Part shown: positions 9,453-18,523 of the stretch, one piece after another
How positions within the stretch are numbered: position 1 is the first letter of the stretch
Layout of the letters: each line of letters starts with the position of its first letter
From: an uncultured Pseudomonadota bacterium
Lineage (GTDB): Bacteria; Pseudomonadota; Gammaproteobacteria; Steroidobacterales; Steroidobacteraceae
Assembly: GCA_946479515.1 (NCBI GenBank)
Contig: CAMLGF010000001.1
Coordinates: 62,001-126,000 of the forward strand
Reading direction: 5' to 3'
Length of the DNA stretch: 64,000 bases
Position numbers and translations under genes: made by a program
The notes under the pieces: generated by a model
The model's input: only the letters and a program-made list of their open reading frames with translations
Database searches by the model: none
What the model was told of the DNA's origin: nothing

Positions 9453-9456
<4 letters not shown>

Positions 9457-10874
9457 GCGGCGAAGCGGTTCAGTCGTTCGTGGATGCTGGAGGGCGTCAT
9501 GGAGGCGAGCAGCGGCGCGAGCTCGGGACCTTCGGGCGTGCCGGTGAGCGCCAGGCGCAGCGGTTTCCACAGCGCCGGGCCCTTGGCGCCGGTGGCCGCT
9601 GTCACCGCGGCGACGATGGCCTGGAGCGAGGCATCCGCGGCAGCCGCGGCGGCCGCGGCCCGGAAGAACTCCGGCCCTGCCGCACGCACGCGCGCCAGCG
9701 CATCGGCATCGAGCTGCGGCGAGGGGCCGAACACCACTTCGCGCCAGCGCCCCACATCTGCAGGCAGCAGCACATTGGGGCGGATGGCCGCGATGAACGC
9801 GCGCCGCCGCGCCGGATCGAGATCGCCGGGCGTCTCGCGCGACAGCCAGCGTTCGCTTTCCTCCAACGGCAGGTGGTGCGCCACGTCGCGCTGCCAGGCA
9901 TTGAGCTGCGACTCCTCGAACCGTGCCGGCGCACGGCCCAGGTGTTTCACGGTGAAATGGCGCGCCATGTCCTCGGGCGACAGCACGCCGTTCTCGCTGC
10001 ACGAATGTCCGAGCCGGAACAGATGGTTGGTCAATGCCGCCGGTAGATAGCCGCGCTCGCGGAATTCGCGCACGCTGGTGGCGCCGTGCCGTTTGGACAG
10101 CGGTGAGCCGTCCGCGCCGACGAGCAGCGAGAGGTGGCCATAGGTGGGCGCGCGCAGGCCGAGCGCCTCGAGCACCAGCAGCTGGCGCGGCGTGTTGGTG
10201 AGGTGGTCCTCGCCGCGCAGCACGTGCGTGATGCCCATCTCCGCGTCGTCGATGGCATTGCTGAAGAAGAACGCCGCGCTGCCATCGGCCCGCCGCAGGA
10301 TGAAATCGCCGATGTCGTCGGTGGCGAATCGCTGCCGGCCATGCACCATGTCGTCGAATTCGACCCACCGGCCGGTGGGCACGCGAAAGCGCGTGGTCGG
10401 CGAAATTCCCTGCGCGCTCTTGCGCACGCGCGCTTCGGCCGAGAGCTCACGACAGGTGCCGGCGTAACGCGGCGGACGTCCGGCGGCGAGCTGCGCCTTG
10501 CGCGACAGCTCCAGCTCCAGCGGCATGCAATAGCACGGATAGGTGAGCCCGCGTGCATCCAGGGTGGCGGAATGACGCGCGTAGACGGCTCCGCGGCGCG
10601 ACTGACGGTATTCGCCGGCGCTGTCGCCACCCAGGTTCGCAGCATGGGCCGGACCGGCATCCCAGGCCATCCCCATCCAGGCCAGGTCGTCCATGAGGGC
10701 CGACGTGTAGGATTCCCTGCTGCGCTCGGTATCGGTGTCCTCGATGCGCAGGATGAAGCGCCCGCCGTGATGGCGTGCAAACAGCCAGCTGAACAGCGCC
10801 GTGCGCGCGTTGCCGAGATGCAGCTCGCCCGTGGGGCTGGGCGCGAAGCGTGTGGTGATACCGCCGGTGGACAC
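9453..10874 (-). CDS. gltX: Glutamate--tRNA ligase
   Basis: A 473-residue class I synthetase charging tRNA-Glu. N-terminal [20 protein letters not shown] carries the HIGH-type HLGN; the KMSKS loop is LSKRHGA near residue 250. A zinc element is visible as YPCYC followed by YAGTC near residues 115-140. The start is GTG at 10874, with no strong ribosome binding site seen. It is the first gene of a gltX-cysS pair and divergent from the ppiA-like gene. Confidence 0.96.
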
Positions 10875-10931
10875 CGGCGAATGTTACGTGAAAGCAACGC
10901 CGGGCCGCAGCTTCGGTAGAATCGGCGGGAC

Positions 10932-11621
10932 ATGAAAAAGACGTCATTGCTGCTGGCCGCCGCCGGCTTCCTGTTCGCCTTCGCAACCCCGTCGCTGGCC
11001 GCCGAGCACGTGCGCGTGACCACCAACCTGGGCGCCTTCGTCATCGAGCTGCAGCGGGACCGCGCGCCTCTGACCGTCGAGAATTTCCTCGGCTATGTGC
11101 GCAGCGGCTACTACACGAACACGCTGTTTCATCGCGTGATCGCAAATTTCGTCATCCAAGGCGGCGGCGTCGGCCCCGATTTCACCGCCCGGCCGCGCCG
11201 ACCGCCGATTCCCAATGAAGCTGGCAACGGGCTCAAGAACCTGCGCGGCACCGTGGGCCTGGCGCGTGCCTCGGGACCACACACCGGCGATTGCCAGTTC
11301 TATGTGAACGTCGCCGACAACTCCGATCTCGACCCGCTGCCCACCCGCTGGGGCTACGCCGTGTTCGGCAAAGTGGTCGAGGGCATGGAAGTCGTGGATC
11401 GCATCAGCGTTTCGCCCACCGGCGCCGGTGGGCCCTTCAAGCAGGACGTGCCCATCGATCCAGTCGTGATCCAGAAAGTGGAACTGCTGGCGGAAGCGGC
11501 GCCGGCACCCGCAAGCGCGCCCGTGCCAGCTCCGTCGGCCGTGACCGCGCCGCCGGCGGAAGGCAACCCCGCCGCCAACCCTGCCGAGGCACCGGACACC
11601 GGCGCGCCACCGCCGCAGTGA
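10932..11621 (+). CDS. ppiA: Exported peptidyl-prolyl cis-trans isomerase, cyclophilin type
   Basis: A 229-residue periplasmic cyclophilin catalysing proline isomerisation. A signal peptide (MKKTSLLLAAAGFLFAF, cleavage after ~residue 23) precedes the cyclophilin core: FHRVIANFVIQGGG, NEAGNGLKNLRGTVGLAR, and SQFYVNV-like CQFYVNV. The last ~45 residues are a low-complexity Ala/Pro tail not typical of E. coli PpiA. TAGAAT lies 10 bp upstream of the start codon as a possible -10. Its stop overlaps the lpxH start (GTGA at 11618-11621). Confidence 0.9.
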   Translation: MKKTSLLLAAAGFLFAFATPSLAAEHVRVTTNLGAFVIELQRDRAPLTVENFLGYVRSGYYTNTLFHRVIANFVIQGGGVGPDFTARPRRPPIPNEAGNGLKNLRGTVGLARASGPHTGDCQFYVNVADNSDLDPLPTRWGYAVFGKVVEGMEVVDRISVSPTGAGGPFKQDVPIDPVVIQKVELLAEAAPAPASAPVPAPSAVTAPPAEGNPAANPAEAPDTGAPPPQ

Positions 11622-12352
11622 GCCGCGCGGCCGAAACGCTCTTCGCCTCCGATCTCCACCTCGACAGCGAGGCCCCCTGGGCCATCGATGCGTTCCTGGC
11701 TTTTCTCGATGGACCGGCGCGCGCGTCCGAAGCGCTGTACCTGCTCGGCGACCTGTTCGAAGCCTGGGTGGGCGACGATGACGACGACGACGCGAACGCG
11801 CGCGCCTGCGAAGGTCTCGCGCGCCTGACGCGCGCCGGCACACCCGTGTTCGCCATGCACGGCAACCGCGACTTCCTGCTCGGGCCATCCTTCGAGCGGC
11901 GCACGGGCGTCAAACTACTTCCCGACCCCGTGTGCGTGGACCTGTACGGCGTGCCCACGCTGTTGAGCCATGGTGACGTGTTCTGCACCGACGACCTGCC
12001 CTACCAGGAGCTGCGCAGCATCGTCCGCCAACCCGCCTGGCAGCGCCGCTTTCTGGCGTTGCCGCTAGCCGCGCGCCGCACGCTGGCCACCGCCGCGCGA
12101 GCCGGCAGCAAGGCCCACACCGAACGCCAGGTGCCGGTGCTCATGGACGTGAATGCCGATGCCGTGACGCGCGCCCTGCGCGCCACCGGAGCACGCCGGC
12201 TGGTCCATGGCCATACGCACCGGCCGGCCATCCACCGGGTCGACGTGGATGGCGTGCACGCCGAACGCTTGGTGCTCGCGCCCTGGTACGAGGCGGCGAG
12301 CTGCGCGGGCATCAGCGCGCAAGGCGTCCGGGAAATTCCGCTGCCGCGTTAG
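11618..12352 (+). CDS. lpxH: UDP-2,3-diacylglucosamine diphosphatase
   Basis: A 244-residue calcineurin-like phosphoesterase that hydrolyses UDP-2,3-diacylglucosamine to lipid X in lipid A synthesis, at the inner face of the cytoplasmic membrane. Metal-ligand motifs appear in order: SDLHLD, GDLFEAW, GNRDF, SHGDVFCTDD and HGHTHRPAIH. GTG 11618 overlaps the cyclophilin stop by four bases, a common coupling with cyclophilin genes. An acidic DDDDDD stretch near residue 48 is a local peculiarity. Confidence 0.93.
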   Translation: MSRAAETLFASDLHLDSEAPWAIDAFLAFLDGPARASEALYLLGDLFEAWVGDDDDDDANARACEGLARLTRAGTPVFAMHGNRDFLLGPSFERRTGVKLLPDPVCVDLYGVPTLLSHGDVFCTDDLPYQELRSIVRQPAWQRRFLALPLAARRTLATAARAGSKAHTERQVPVLMDVNADAVTRALRATGARRLVHGHTHRPAIHRVDVDGVHAERLVLAPWYEAASCAGISAQGVREIPLPR

Positions 12353-12368
12353 GGACCGGTGGCCGGCA

Positions 12369-13007
12369 TCAGGCGGGCGGACCGGAGTGGAAACGCAGCT
12401 CCTGGTCGGGCGTGGTGGCGAGCTGCGCCTCGCGGGTGGCGATGAGCTCGAGACGCGCGGCGATCTCGCCTGCGTCGAATTCCCGGGCCGCGAATTGCAG
12501 ATACATCTCGAAATGGCGGGCTTCGGAACGCTCGAGCTGCGCATACAGCGCGCGCACTTCGGCCGGCAGATGCGCCGCCAGCAGGCGGAATCGTTCGCAG
12601 GACCGCGCTTCGATCAGCGCGTGCACTATCATGAGATCGAGCTTGCGCTTGGGTTCGTGCGTGCGCACCAGCTTGCGCAGCTCGCCCGCGTAGCGCCCGG
12701 GCTTCATGCGTAGATAGGGCACGTCGAGCTTCTTCATGAGCCGCTCGACCTGCTCGAAGTGCTTGAGCTCCTCGCGCGCCAGGCGGGAGAGCGCCACGGC
12801 GAGCGCGCGATCCTCGGGGTACGCGAAGATCAGCGCCATGGCGGTGGAGGCGGCCTTCTTCTCGCAATTGGCGTGATCCACCAGCAGCATCGGCAAGTCG
12901 GCGGCCGCGGCCTCGGCCCACGCGCGCGGCGTGGCCGCCCTGAGTATCTCCTCGCCCGTGGCCCGCTCGAATCTGCGGGCGGCCGCCCATTCGCGCCGCT
13001 CGCTCAC
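12369..13007 (-). CDS. miaE: tRNA-(ms2io6A)-hydroxylase
   Basis: A 212-residue non-haem diiron enzyme that hydroxylates the isopentenyl group of ms2i6A37 in tRNAs reading UNN codons. Ferritin-like iron ligands are visible: LLVDHANCEKKAAS, an ExxH in REELKHFEQ, EARSCERF, and a second ExxH in SEARHFEMY. The start is GTG 13007, overlapping the stop of the upstream receiver-kinase gene as GTGA, so the two are translationally coupled. The enzyme needs oxygen. Confidence 0.93.
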   Translation of the reverse strand: MSERREWAAARRFERATGEEILRAATPRAWAEAAAADLPMLLVDHANCEKKAASTAMALIFAYPEDRALAVALSRLAREELKHFEQVERLMKKLDVPYLRMKPGRYAGELRKLVRTHEPKRKLDLMIVHALIEARSCERFRLLAAHLPAEVRALYAQLERSEARHFEMYLQFAAREFDAGEIAARLELIATREAQLATTPDQELRFHSGPPA

Positions 13008-14344
13008 GATGTCGAAGAGCCGAGCGGCGCGGCCGGAATGTCCTCGTGCGACGAGGACAGAGCGGGCATGGGCGCGGTGGTCGTCGCGCCGGAACTCACC
13101 TGCCGCGGCGGCAGCGCCTTCAGCGCATCGGCGATCAGGCGCGCAGCCCGGCTGGCATCGGGCGGACGATCGGCGGGGTCCTTGGCCATGAGCGTGTCGA
13201 TGATGGGCTGCAGGCTGGCGAGCCGCTCGGGCAGCTTCGGAATCGGCGCCTTGGCGTGATGGACCAGGATGGCCATGTGGTTCTCGGCATCGTACGGTTT
13301 CTTGCCGGTGAGCATCTCGTACAACATCACGCCGAGCGCGTACAGGTCGCTGCGCCCGTCGATGGGTTTGCCGTGGCCCTGTTCGGGGCTCATGTAGTGA
13401 GGCGTGCCGAAGATCAGGCCCTTGTCGGTGACCTCCATCTTGAGCGCCACGTGCTTGGCGAGGCCGAAGTCGATGAGCGCGATGCTGCCATCGTCGCGCA
13501 GCATCACGTTGCCGGGCTTGAGATCGCGATGAAAGATGCCGACCTCGTGGATGGCCTCGAGCGCGAACGCCAGATCGCGCGCATAGGCCAGCGACTGCCG
13601 CGCCGTGAGCCCCTCGGACATGCGCTTGCGCAGGTCGCCGCGCGCGAAATGCTCCATGGCCAGATACAGGTGATCGTCGGTGACACCCAGGTCGTAGATG
13701 CGCACGATGTTCGGGTGTTGAACGTCGCGCAGGATCTCGAACTCCTGCAGGAAACGCTCCATCGACTGATCGATGCCGGTCTCCTTGCGGATCGCAGGCG
13801 TGACCTTGAGCACCACCACGTCGCCGATGTCGGCATTCTCGGCGAGGAACAGGTCGGACACCGAGCCCTTGGCGATGTGCTCCATGCGGCGATACGCCTT
13901 GAGGCGGCAGCCCGCGAAATCCTGCGCCAGCCTCGCCTCCGGTGACATGCGCCAGCGGCTCTGGGCCTTGGCCTGCTCGTCCGCCGCGCGCTTGATGGCG
14001 TCGTTGAGCTTGTTGTGCTTGATCTTGTCCTTGCCGAGCACCTCGAACGCACCGCTGGCGCGCGCGTCGACGGCATCCGGCGATTCGTCTCTTTCCGCGA
14101 GGAAGATGACCGGGGCGAAACCGTCGCGGCGCTGGAAGTCGCGCAGCCAGTCGAGTCCCGAGACACCCTTCCAGCCGTGATCGAGCAGCACGGCGCTGAA
14201 GCCCTGCGCGAGGAAGCCCGGCGTCAAGGGACCGCGCACGCGCGGGTTGTAACTGACGAGATCCACGTCGGGCCAGGCGCAGGAGATATGGTGCCGCAGC
14301 AGCGTGCGGTAACGCGGATCGTCGTCGATGAGCAGCAGACGCAT
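13004..14344 (-). CDS. Receiver domain fused to a Ser/Thr protein kinase
   Basis: A 446-residue signalling protein. Residues 1-~120 form a CheY-like receiver (acidic cluster D7-D9, likely phospho-acceptor D55 in VLLDHGWKG, Lys in LGKDKI). Residues ~150-415 are a Hanks-type kinase: VVLKV (ATP Lys), HRDLKPGNVML (catalytic loop), IDFGLAK (DFG) and MSPEQGHGKP. The Gly-rich loop is unusual (AKGSVSDLF). A Ser/Ala-rich tail follows; there is no transmembrane segment. It is 11 bp downstream of the glycerate kinase gene and coupled to miaE. It could link a histidine-kinase phosphorelay to Ser/Thr phosphorylation; the sensor partner is not in the window. Confidence 0.88.
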   Translation of the reverse strand: MRLLLIDDDPRYRTLLRHHISCAWPDVDLVSYNPRVRGPLTPGFLAQGFSAVLLDHGWKGVSGLDWLRDFQRRDGFAPVIFLAERDESPDAVDARASGAFEVLGKDKIKHNKLNDAIKRAADEQAKAQSRWRMSPEARLAQDFAGCRLKAYRRMEHIAKGSVSDLFLAENADIGDVVVLKVTPAIRKETGIDQSMERFLQEFEILRDVQHPNIVRIYDLGVTDDHLYLAMEHFARGDLRKRMSEGLTARQSLAYARDLAFALEAIHEVGIFHRDLKPGNVMLRDDGSIALIDFGLAKHVALKMEVTDKGLIFGTPHYMSPEQGHGKPIDGRSDLYALGVMLYEMLTGKKPYDAENHMAILVHHAKAPIPKLPERLASLQPIIDTLMAKDPADRPPDASRAARLIADALKALPPRQVSSGATTTAPMPALSSSHEDIPAAPLGSSTS

Positions 14345-14355
14345 CAGGGCCGCGA

Positions 14356-15534
14356 TTAGAGCACGCGTACCGCGCCGGGGTCACGGATGCGCCGCGCATT
14401 CCCGTTGATGCCGATCAGGATATCCCCGACGTTGGTGCCGGTCGGCCCCGTGTGAATCAGATCACCGGACGCTTCCAGCGCGGTGCCCGAATCACAGCGC
14501 CGCCACGCGAGCTCCACGTCCACGCCTGCGAGCTCGGCGCGTTCCACCGTTCGCTCATCGACAATGGCGCCGGCGTCCTCGGTCGGCCCGTCCGTGCCAT
14601 CGGTGCCGGCCGCGAGCATCGTGCACGGCTCGTTGCCATGCAGTCCTCGCGCGAGCGCGAGCGCCAGATGCGTGTTGCGTCCGCCGCGACCGGGCTGCGG
14701 CGCCAGCAACACTGTGGATTCGCCACCCCACACCAGTCCGTCGGCCGTCGTGGCGCGCAGCGCCGCGAGAAAATTCGCGGCCACCGCCGGCACGTCCGCC
14801 GCGAACCTGCGGCTGCCGGGCTCCAGTCGCAGGCCGCGCGCGGCGGCGGCGCCGACCACGGCGCGCACTGCGTCGTCGACGTTGGCCACCACGACGCGCT
14901 CGATGTCGTCCGCGCGCCCCGCGTCCCGGCCTAACAAGCCTGAGCCGATGACATCCGTGTCGTCACCGGGGACGTCCGAGAGGAAGAGCGCGAGCGCGGG
15001 CCTGCCCGCGAGCATCCGCGCGACGCCGCCGGACTTGAGCAGCGACAGGCGCGCGCGACGGCGATTGAGCTCGGCGATGTCCCAGCCGGCGCCGAGCCCG
15101 TGACGGTTGAGTGCCTGCAGTTCGGCGAGACCGGCGCCGGGCCGCAGGATTTCCACGAGGCTCGATGCGCCACCCGAGATCAGGAATATCTCGAACGCGG
15201 CGGAGTGTGCGAGCCGGTTCAGAAGCTCGGCGCCCGCCGCGAGACTGGTGTCATCAGGCATCGGATGGGCGCTTTCCAGCAGCGTCACCGCCGGGTCAAG
15301 GGCCAGTTCCGGATCGCCGTGGCCGCGCTTGGTGATCACCAGCATCCGCGCGATGCGTCCACCCAGCGCGGCGCGAGCCCCCTGGGCCATGGACACCGCG
15401 GCCTTGCCGATGGCGTGGACCTGGATGGCGCCCGGCATCGAAGCGCCGCGCAGCTGCCGTTCGACGCAGCGCGCGCCATCGACCGCGCGCAGCGCAGCGT
15501 CGTAAAGATCGAGCAGGATCCGGCGCGCATGCAT
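14356..15534 (-). CDS. Glycerate 2-kinase, MOFRL family
   Basis: A ~392-residue cytoplasmic kinase phosphorylating D-glycerate, of the GckA/TtuD group. Family signatures are VHAIGKAAVSMAQGA near residue 45, SGGASSLVE near 120, LSDVPGDD near 180, and the C-terminal MOFRL part with GGRNTHLALALA and AAGTDGTDGPTEDAGA. ATG 15534 was chosen; GTG 15558 or TTG 15597 (overlapping purF) are possible because no clear Shine-Dalgarno distinguishes them. It lies downstream of purF on the same strand. Confidence 0.88.
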   Translation of the reverse strand: MHARRILLDLYDAALRAVDGARCVERQLRGASMPGAIQVHAIGKAAVSMAQGARAALGGRIARMLVITKRGHGDPELALDPAVTLLESAHPMPDDTSLAAGAELLNRLAHSAAFEIFLISGGASSLVEILRPGAGLAELQALNRHGLGAGWDIAELNRRRARLSLLKSGGVARMLAGRPALALFLSDVPGDDTDVIGSGLLGRDAGRADDIERVVVANVDDAVRAVVGAAAARGLRLEPGSRRFAADVPAVAANFLAALRATTADGLVWGGESTVLLAPQPGRGGRNTHLALALARGLHGNEPCTMLAAGTDGTDGPTEDAGAIVDERTVERAELAGVDVELAWRRCDSGTALEASGDLIHTGPTGTNVGDILIGINGNARRIRDPGAVRVL

Positions 15535-15583
15535 CGCGGTCGCCGCGTCAGCGTCCACCGGCGGTGAGCGGCCCGTCGGGCGC

Positions 15584-17095
15584 TCAGCCCTTGCCAATGA
15601 CCTTCAGGCCGCCGCGCTCGCTGTCTCGGCGCGATTGCTTGGCGGAATCGGAACGTTCGGACTGCAGCCTCGCGAGATAGTCCGGCGTGACATCGCCGGT
15701 CACGTAGCAGCCCGAGAAACACGAGGTGTCGAATTCCTTGATGCTGGAATGATCGTGCACGCAGGCCTGGATGAGATCGTCCAGGCCCTGGTAGATCAGC
15801 CAGTCGGCGCCGATCAGCCTGGCCACCTCTTCTTCGCTGCGGCTGCTCGCCACCAGCTCGCTCGCCGCCGGCATGTCGATGCCGTATACGTTCGGGAACT
15901 TCACCGGCGGCGCGGCCGAGGCGAAGTACACCTTGCGGGCGCCGGCTTCGCGCGCGAGGTCGATGATCTGCGCGGAGGTGGTGCCGCGCACGATGCTGTC
16001 GTCCACCAGCAGCACGTTCTTGTTGCGGAACTCGAGGTCGATGGCATTGAGCTTGGAGCGCACCGATTTCGAGCGCTGCTCCTGCCCCGGCATGATGAAC
16101 GTGCGGCCCACGTAGCGGTTCTTCACGAACCCCTCGCGGTATTTCACGTTGAGATGCTGCGCCACCTGCATGGCGCTGGTGCGGCTCGTGTCCGGAATGG
16201 GAATGACCACGTCGATGTCGTGGTCCGGCCGCTCGCGCACGATCTTCTCCGCGAGGCGATCGCCCATGCGCATGCGCGCGCGATGCACCGAGATGTTGTC
16301 GATCAGCGAGTCCGGACGCGCGAAGTACACGTACTCGAAGATGCAGGGCGCATGCCGCGTGGTGGCCGAGCACACCTGCGAATGCAGGCGCCCGAGCACG
16401 TCGATGTACACCACTTCGCCCGGCGCCACGTCGCGCACCAGCTTGAAACCGAGCATGTCGAGGGCGACGCTCTCGGAGGCCAGCATCCACTCGGCGCCCT
16501 TGGGCGTCTCGCGCTGCCCCAGTACCAGGGGGCGAATGCCATTGGGATCGCGGAACGCCAGCAGGCCGTGGCCGATGATCATGGAAATGACGGCATAACC
16601 GCCGCGGCATCGCCGATAGACGGCACTGACGGCGGCGAAGATGTCGGCCGGCGTGACGCGCGGCGTACCGACGCGCTGCAGCTCGGAAGCCAGCACGTTG
16701 AGCAGCACTTCCGAATCTGAGGACGTGTTCAGATGCCGGCGGTCTTCGCGCTCGATGACTTCCGCCAGCTCACGCGCGTTGGTGAGATTGCCGTTGTGGC
16801 CCAGGCAGATGCCGTAGGGCGCGTTCACGTAGAACGGCTGGGCCTCGGCGGCGCCGTCGCTGCCCGCAGTCGGATAGCGCACGTGGCCCATGCCCATGTT
16901 GCCCTTGAGATCCTGCATGGCGTGCTGGTCGAACACGTCGCGCACCAGCCCCTGGCCCTTGCGCACGAACAGCTCGCCGTCCTGCACCGTGGCGATGCCC
17001 GCCGCGTCCTGGCCGCGGTGCTGCAGCACCGTCAGCGCGTCATAGATGCGTTGATTGACCGCGCTGGTACCGACGATGCCTGCGATTCCGCACAT
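15584..17095 (-). CDS. purF: Amidophosphoribosyltransferase
   Basis: A 503-residue enzyme making 5-phosphoribosylamine from PRPP and glutamine, the first step of de novo purine synthesis. The mature N-terminus is Cys2 (MCGIAGIVG), the Ntn glutaminase nucleophile. The glutaminase domain spans ~2-235. The phosphoribosyltransferase PRPP loop is [13 protein letters not shown] near residue 365. It is the distal end of the classic accD-folC-dedD-cvpA-purF block, 53 bp after cvpA. Confidence 0.97.
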   Translation of the reverse strand: MCGIAGIVGTSAVNQRIYDALTVLQHRGQDAAGIATVQDGELFVRKGQGLVRDVFDQHAMQDLKGNMGMGHVRYPTAGSDGAAEAQPFYVNAPYGICLGHNGNLTNARELAEVIEREDRRHLNTSSDSEVLLNVLASELQRVGTPRVTPADIFAAVSAVYRRCRGGYAVISMIIGHGLLAFRDPNGIRPLVLGQRETPKGAEWMLASESVALDMLGFKLVRDVAPGEVVYIDVLGRLHSQVCSATTRHAPCIFEYVYFARPDSLIDNISVHRARMRMGDRLAEKIVRERPDHDIDVVIPIPDTSRTSAMQVAQHLNVKYREGFVKNRYVGRTFIMPGQEQRSKSVRSKLNAIDLEFRNKNVLLVDDSIVRGTTSAQIIDLAREAGARKVYFASAAPPVKFPNVYGIDMPAASELVASSRSEEEVARLIGADWLIYQGLDDLIQACVHDHSSIKEFDTSCFSGCYVTGDVTPDYLARLQSERSDSAKQSRRDSERGGLKVIGKG

Positions 17096-17148
17096 GCGTT
17101 ATTTCGTCCTGTTGCCCGTATTCAGGGGTCCCGCGAGTGGCGGGCCGT

Positions 17149-17658
17149 TCACAGCGTGGCCCTGGAATTGAGGTCCTTTTCCAGCCGTTCAAGTTTTTCT
17201 CCCACCATTCCGCGCAGCGCGTCGGCGACGCCGCTGGCATAAGGCAGGAGTTTTGAACGCTTCCACGTCGGATCTTCGTCCATGCGCATGGCCTGTACGG
17301 CGATGGTGAACGCGCCCACGATTACGATGCCGCGGACGATGCCGAAGACGAAACCCAGGAACTTGTCGACCCCGGCGAACATCGACACGCGCACGTAGTG
17401 CGAGACGATCACCGAGACGGCGCCGCCCAGCAGCAGTATGCCCACGAAGATGAGGGCGCGGGCGGCCCAGATGCGCAGCGGCGAACCCACGAGCACACCG
17501 CCCAGGTGCGGCTCCAGCGAGGGCCCGAAGCTCCAGGCGAGCACGATGGCGAGAAACCAGGTGATGACCGCGATGGCTTCGCGGAGCAGCCCGCGCACCA
17601 GGCCCATGATCGCGGAAATGATGACGATGGCGAGGATGATGTAGTCGACGGCGATCAT
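17149..17658 (-). CDS. cvpA: CvpA family inner-membrane protein
   Basis: A 169-residue protein with four hydrophobic segments (roughly 5-22, 30-46, 68-88 and 105-125) and the family signatures DYIILAIVIISAIMGLVRG and DKFLGFVFGIVRG. CvpA is needed for colicin V production in E. coli and, in several pathogens, for envelope tolerance to bile salts. Its conserved position directly before purF supports the call. An N-terminal ATG at 17658 follows a 171-bp gap after dedD. Confidence 0.93.
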   Translation of the reverse strand: MIAVDYIILAIVIISAIMGLVRGLLREAIAVITWFLAIVLAWSFGPSLEPHLGGVLVGSPLRIWAARALIFVGILLLGGAVSVIVSHYVRVSMFAGVDKFLGFVFGIVRGIVIVGAFTIAVQAMRMDEDPTWKRSKLLPYASGVADALRGMVGEKLERLEKDLNSRATL

Positions 17659-17829
17659 GAGGGGTTGGCCCAGGGGTTGCCCGACAGGTTGGCGCTCATG
17701 TGGTCGTAAGGCCCTCGCGTATCCGGGGTATCCGGCCAGCGGGTCAGCCGCTGAGTCGACAATGGCGGCGCATTGTACTCGACCGCTCCAGCGCGCAAGG
17801 AAGCAAATCGCGTGGCGGCGGGCGGCAGG

Positions 17830-18516
17830 TCACGAAATGGGCACGATGCTGCCTGATTGTCCGACGCGCTTCAGCCGTGCCGCCAGCGCCTCGGCCGAGG
17901 CGCGGTCTTTCGCAGGGCCCACCCTCACCCGGTAGAGCTCTCGCCCGTTGGAGGTGATGGGCGCGATGAAAGTGGCAAAACCCCGGGCCGTCATGTCGCG
18001 CACCAGTCGCTCGGCATTTTCGCGGCTGCCGAAGCTGCCCAGCTGCACGGCGAACCGCCCGGCACTGGCGGCCGGTGGTTTGCTGGCCACCGGTGTCGCC
18101 TCCCGCGCGGCCCGCGGTGCAGCCGCGGAGGCCGCGGGCGAAGCCGGCGGACGCGCAACGTCGGTGGTAGCCGCAGGGGCAGCTGAATCCTGCCGCGGCT
18201 GGGATTGGGGGTTCGTCGCCGCGGCTTCGGGCTGAGCGGCCTCGCCGGGCCGTGCCCGCCCGCTCGCCGCATCGCCTTGGCTGGCGTCGGCCGTCGCCAC
18301 CGGCGGCAACTGCACGGCGGGCTCGACCGGCTGCTGCTCGGGCGAGGCCGACGGCGCGTTCAGATCGATGGTGTAGCGCCGCAGTCCTTCTTCCTCGGCG
18401 CTCGCCGGAGCCGTCGCCGGGTGCCGGGGGCCGGTGAGTAGTTCGGGCACCAGCAACACGAACAACGCCACGAGAATGATGGCGCCGGTCAGGCGTTGCT
18501 TGGCTCGGGAATCCAT
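17830..18516 (-). CDS. dedD: SPOR-domain cell-division protein, DedD-like
   Basis: A 228-residue bitopic protein: a short cytoplasmic start (MDSRAKQRLTG), one membrane helix (AIILVALFVLLVPELL, ~12-27), a long Pro/Ala-rich periplasmic linker and a C-terminal SPOR domain (~155-228, from RFAVQLGSFGSRENAERL to VGPAKDRASAEALAARL) that binds denuded glycan strands at the septum. ATG 18516 follows folC by 7 bp; a TTG at 18534 would overlap it. The gene order folC-dedD-cvpA matches E. coli. Confidence 0.88.
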   Translation of the reverse strand: MDSRAKQRLTGAIILVALFVLLVPELLTGPRHPATAPASAEEEGLRRYTIDLNAPSASPEQQPVEPAVQLPPVATADASQGDAASGRARPGEAAQPEAAATNPQSQPRQDSAAPAATTDVARPPASPAASAAAPRAAREATPVASKPPAASAGRFAVQLGSFGSRENAERLVRDMTARGFATFIAPITSNGRELYRVRVGPAKDRASAEALAARLKRVGQSGSIVPIS

Positions 18517-18523
18517 GCGCGAA

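Noticed and set aside
9457..10368. N-terminal extension of cysS
   Set aside because: The added residues come from another frame of gltX; the conserved CysS start lies at 9456.
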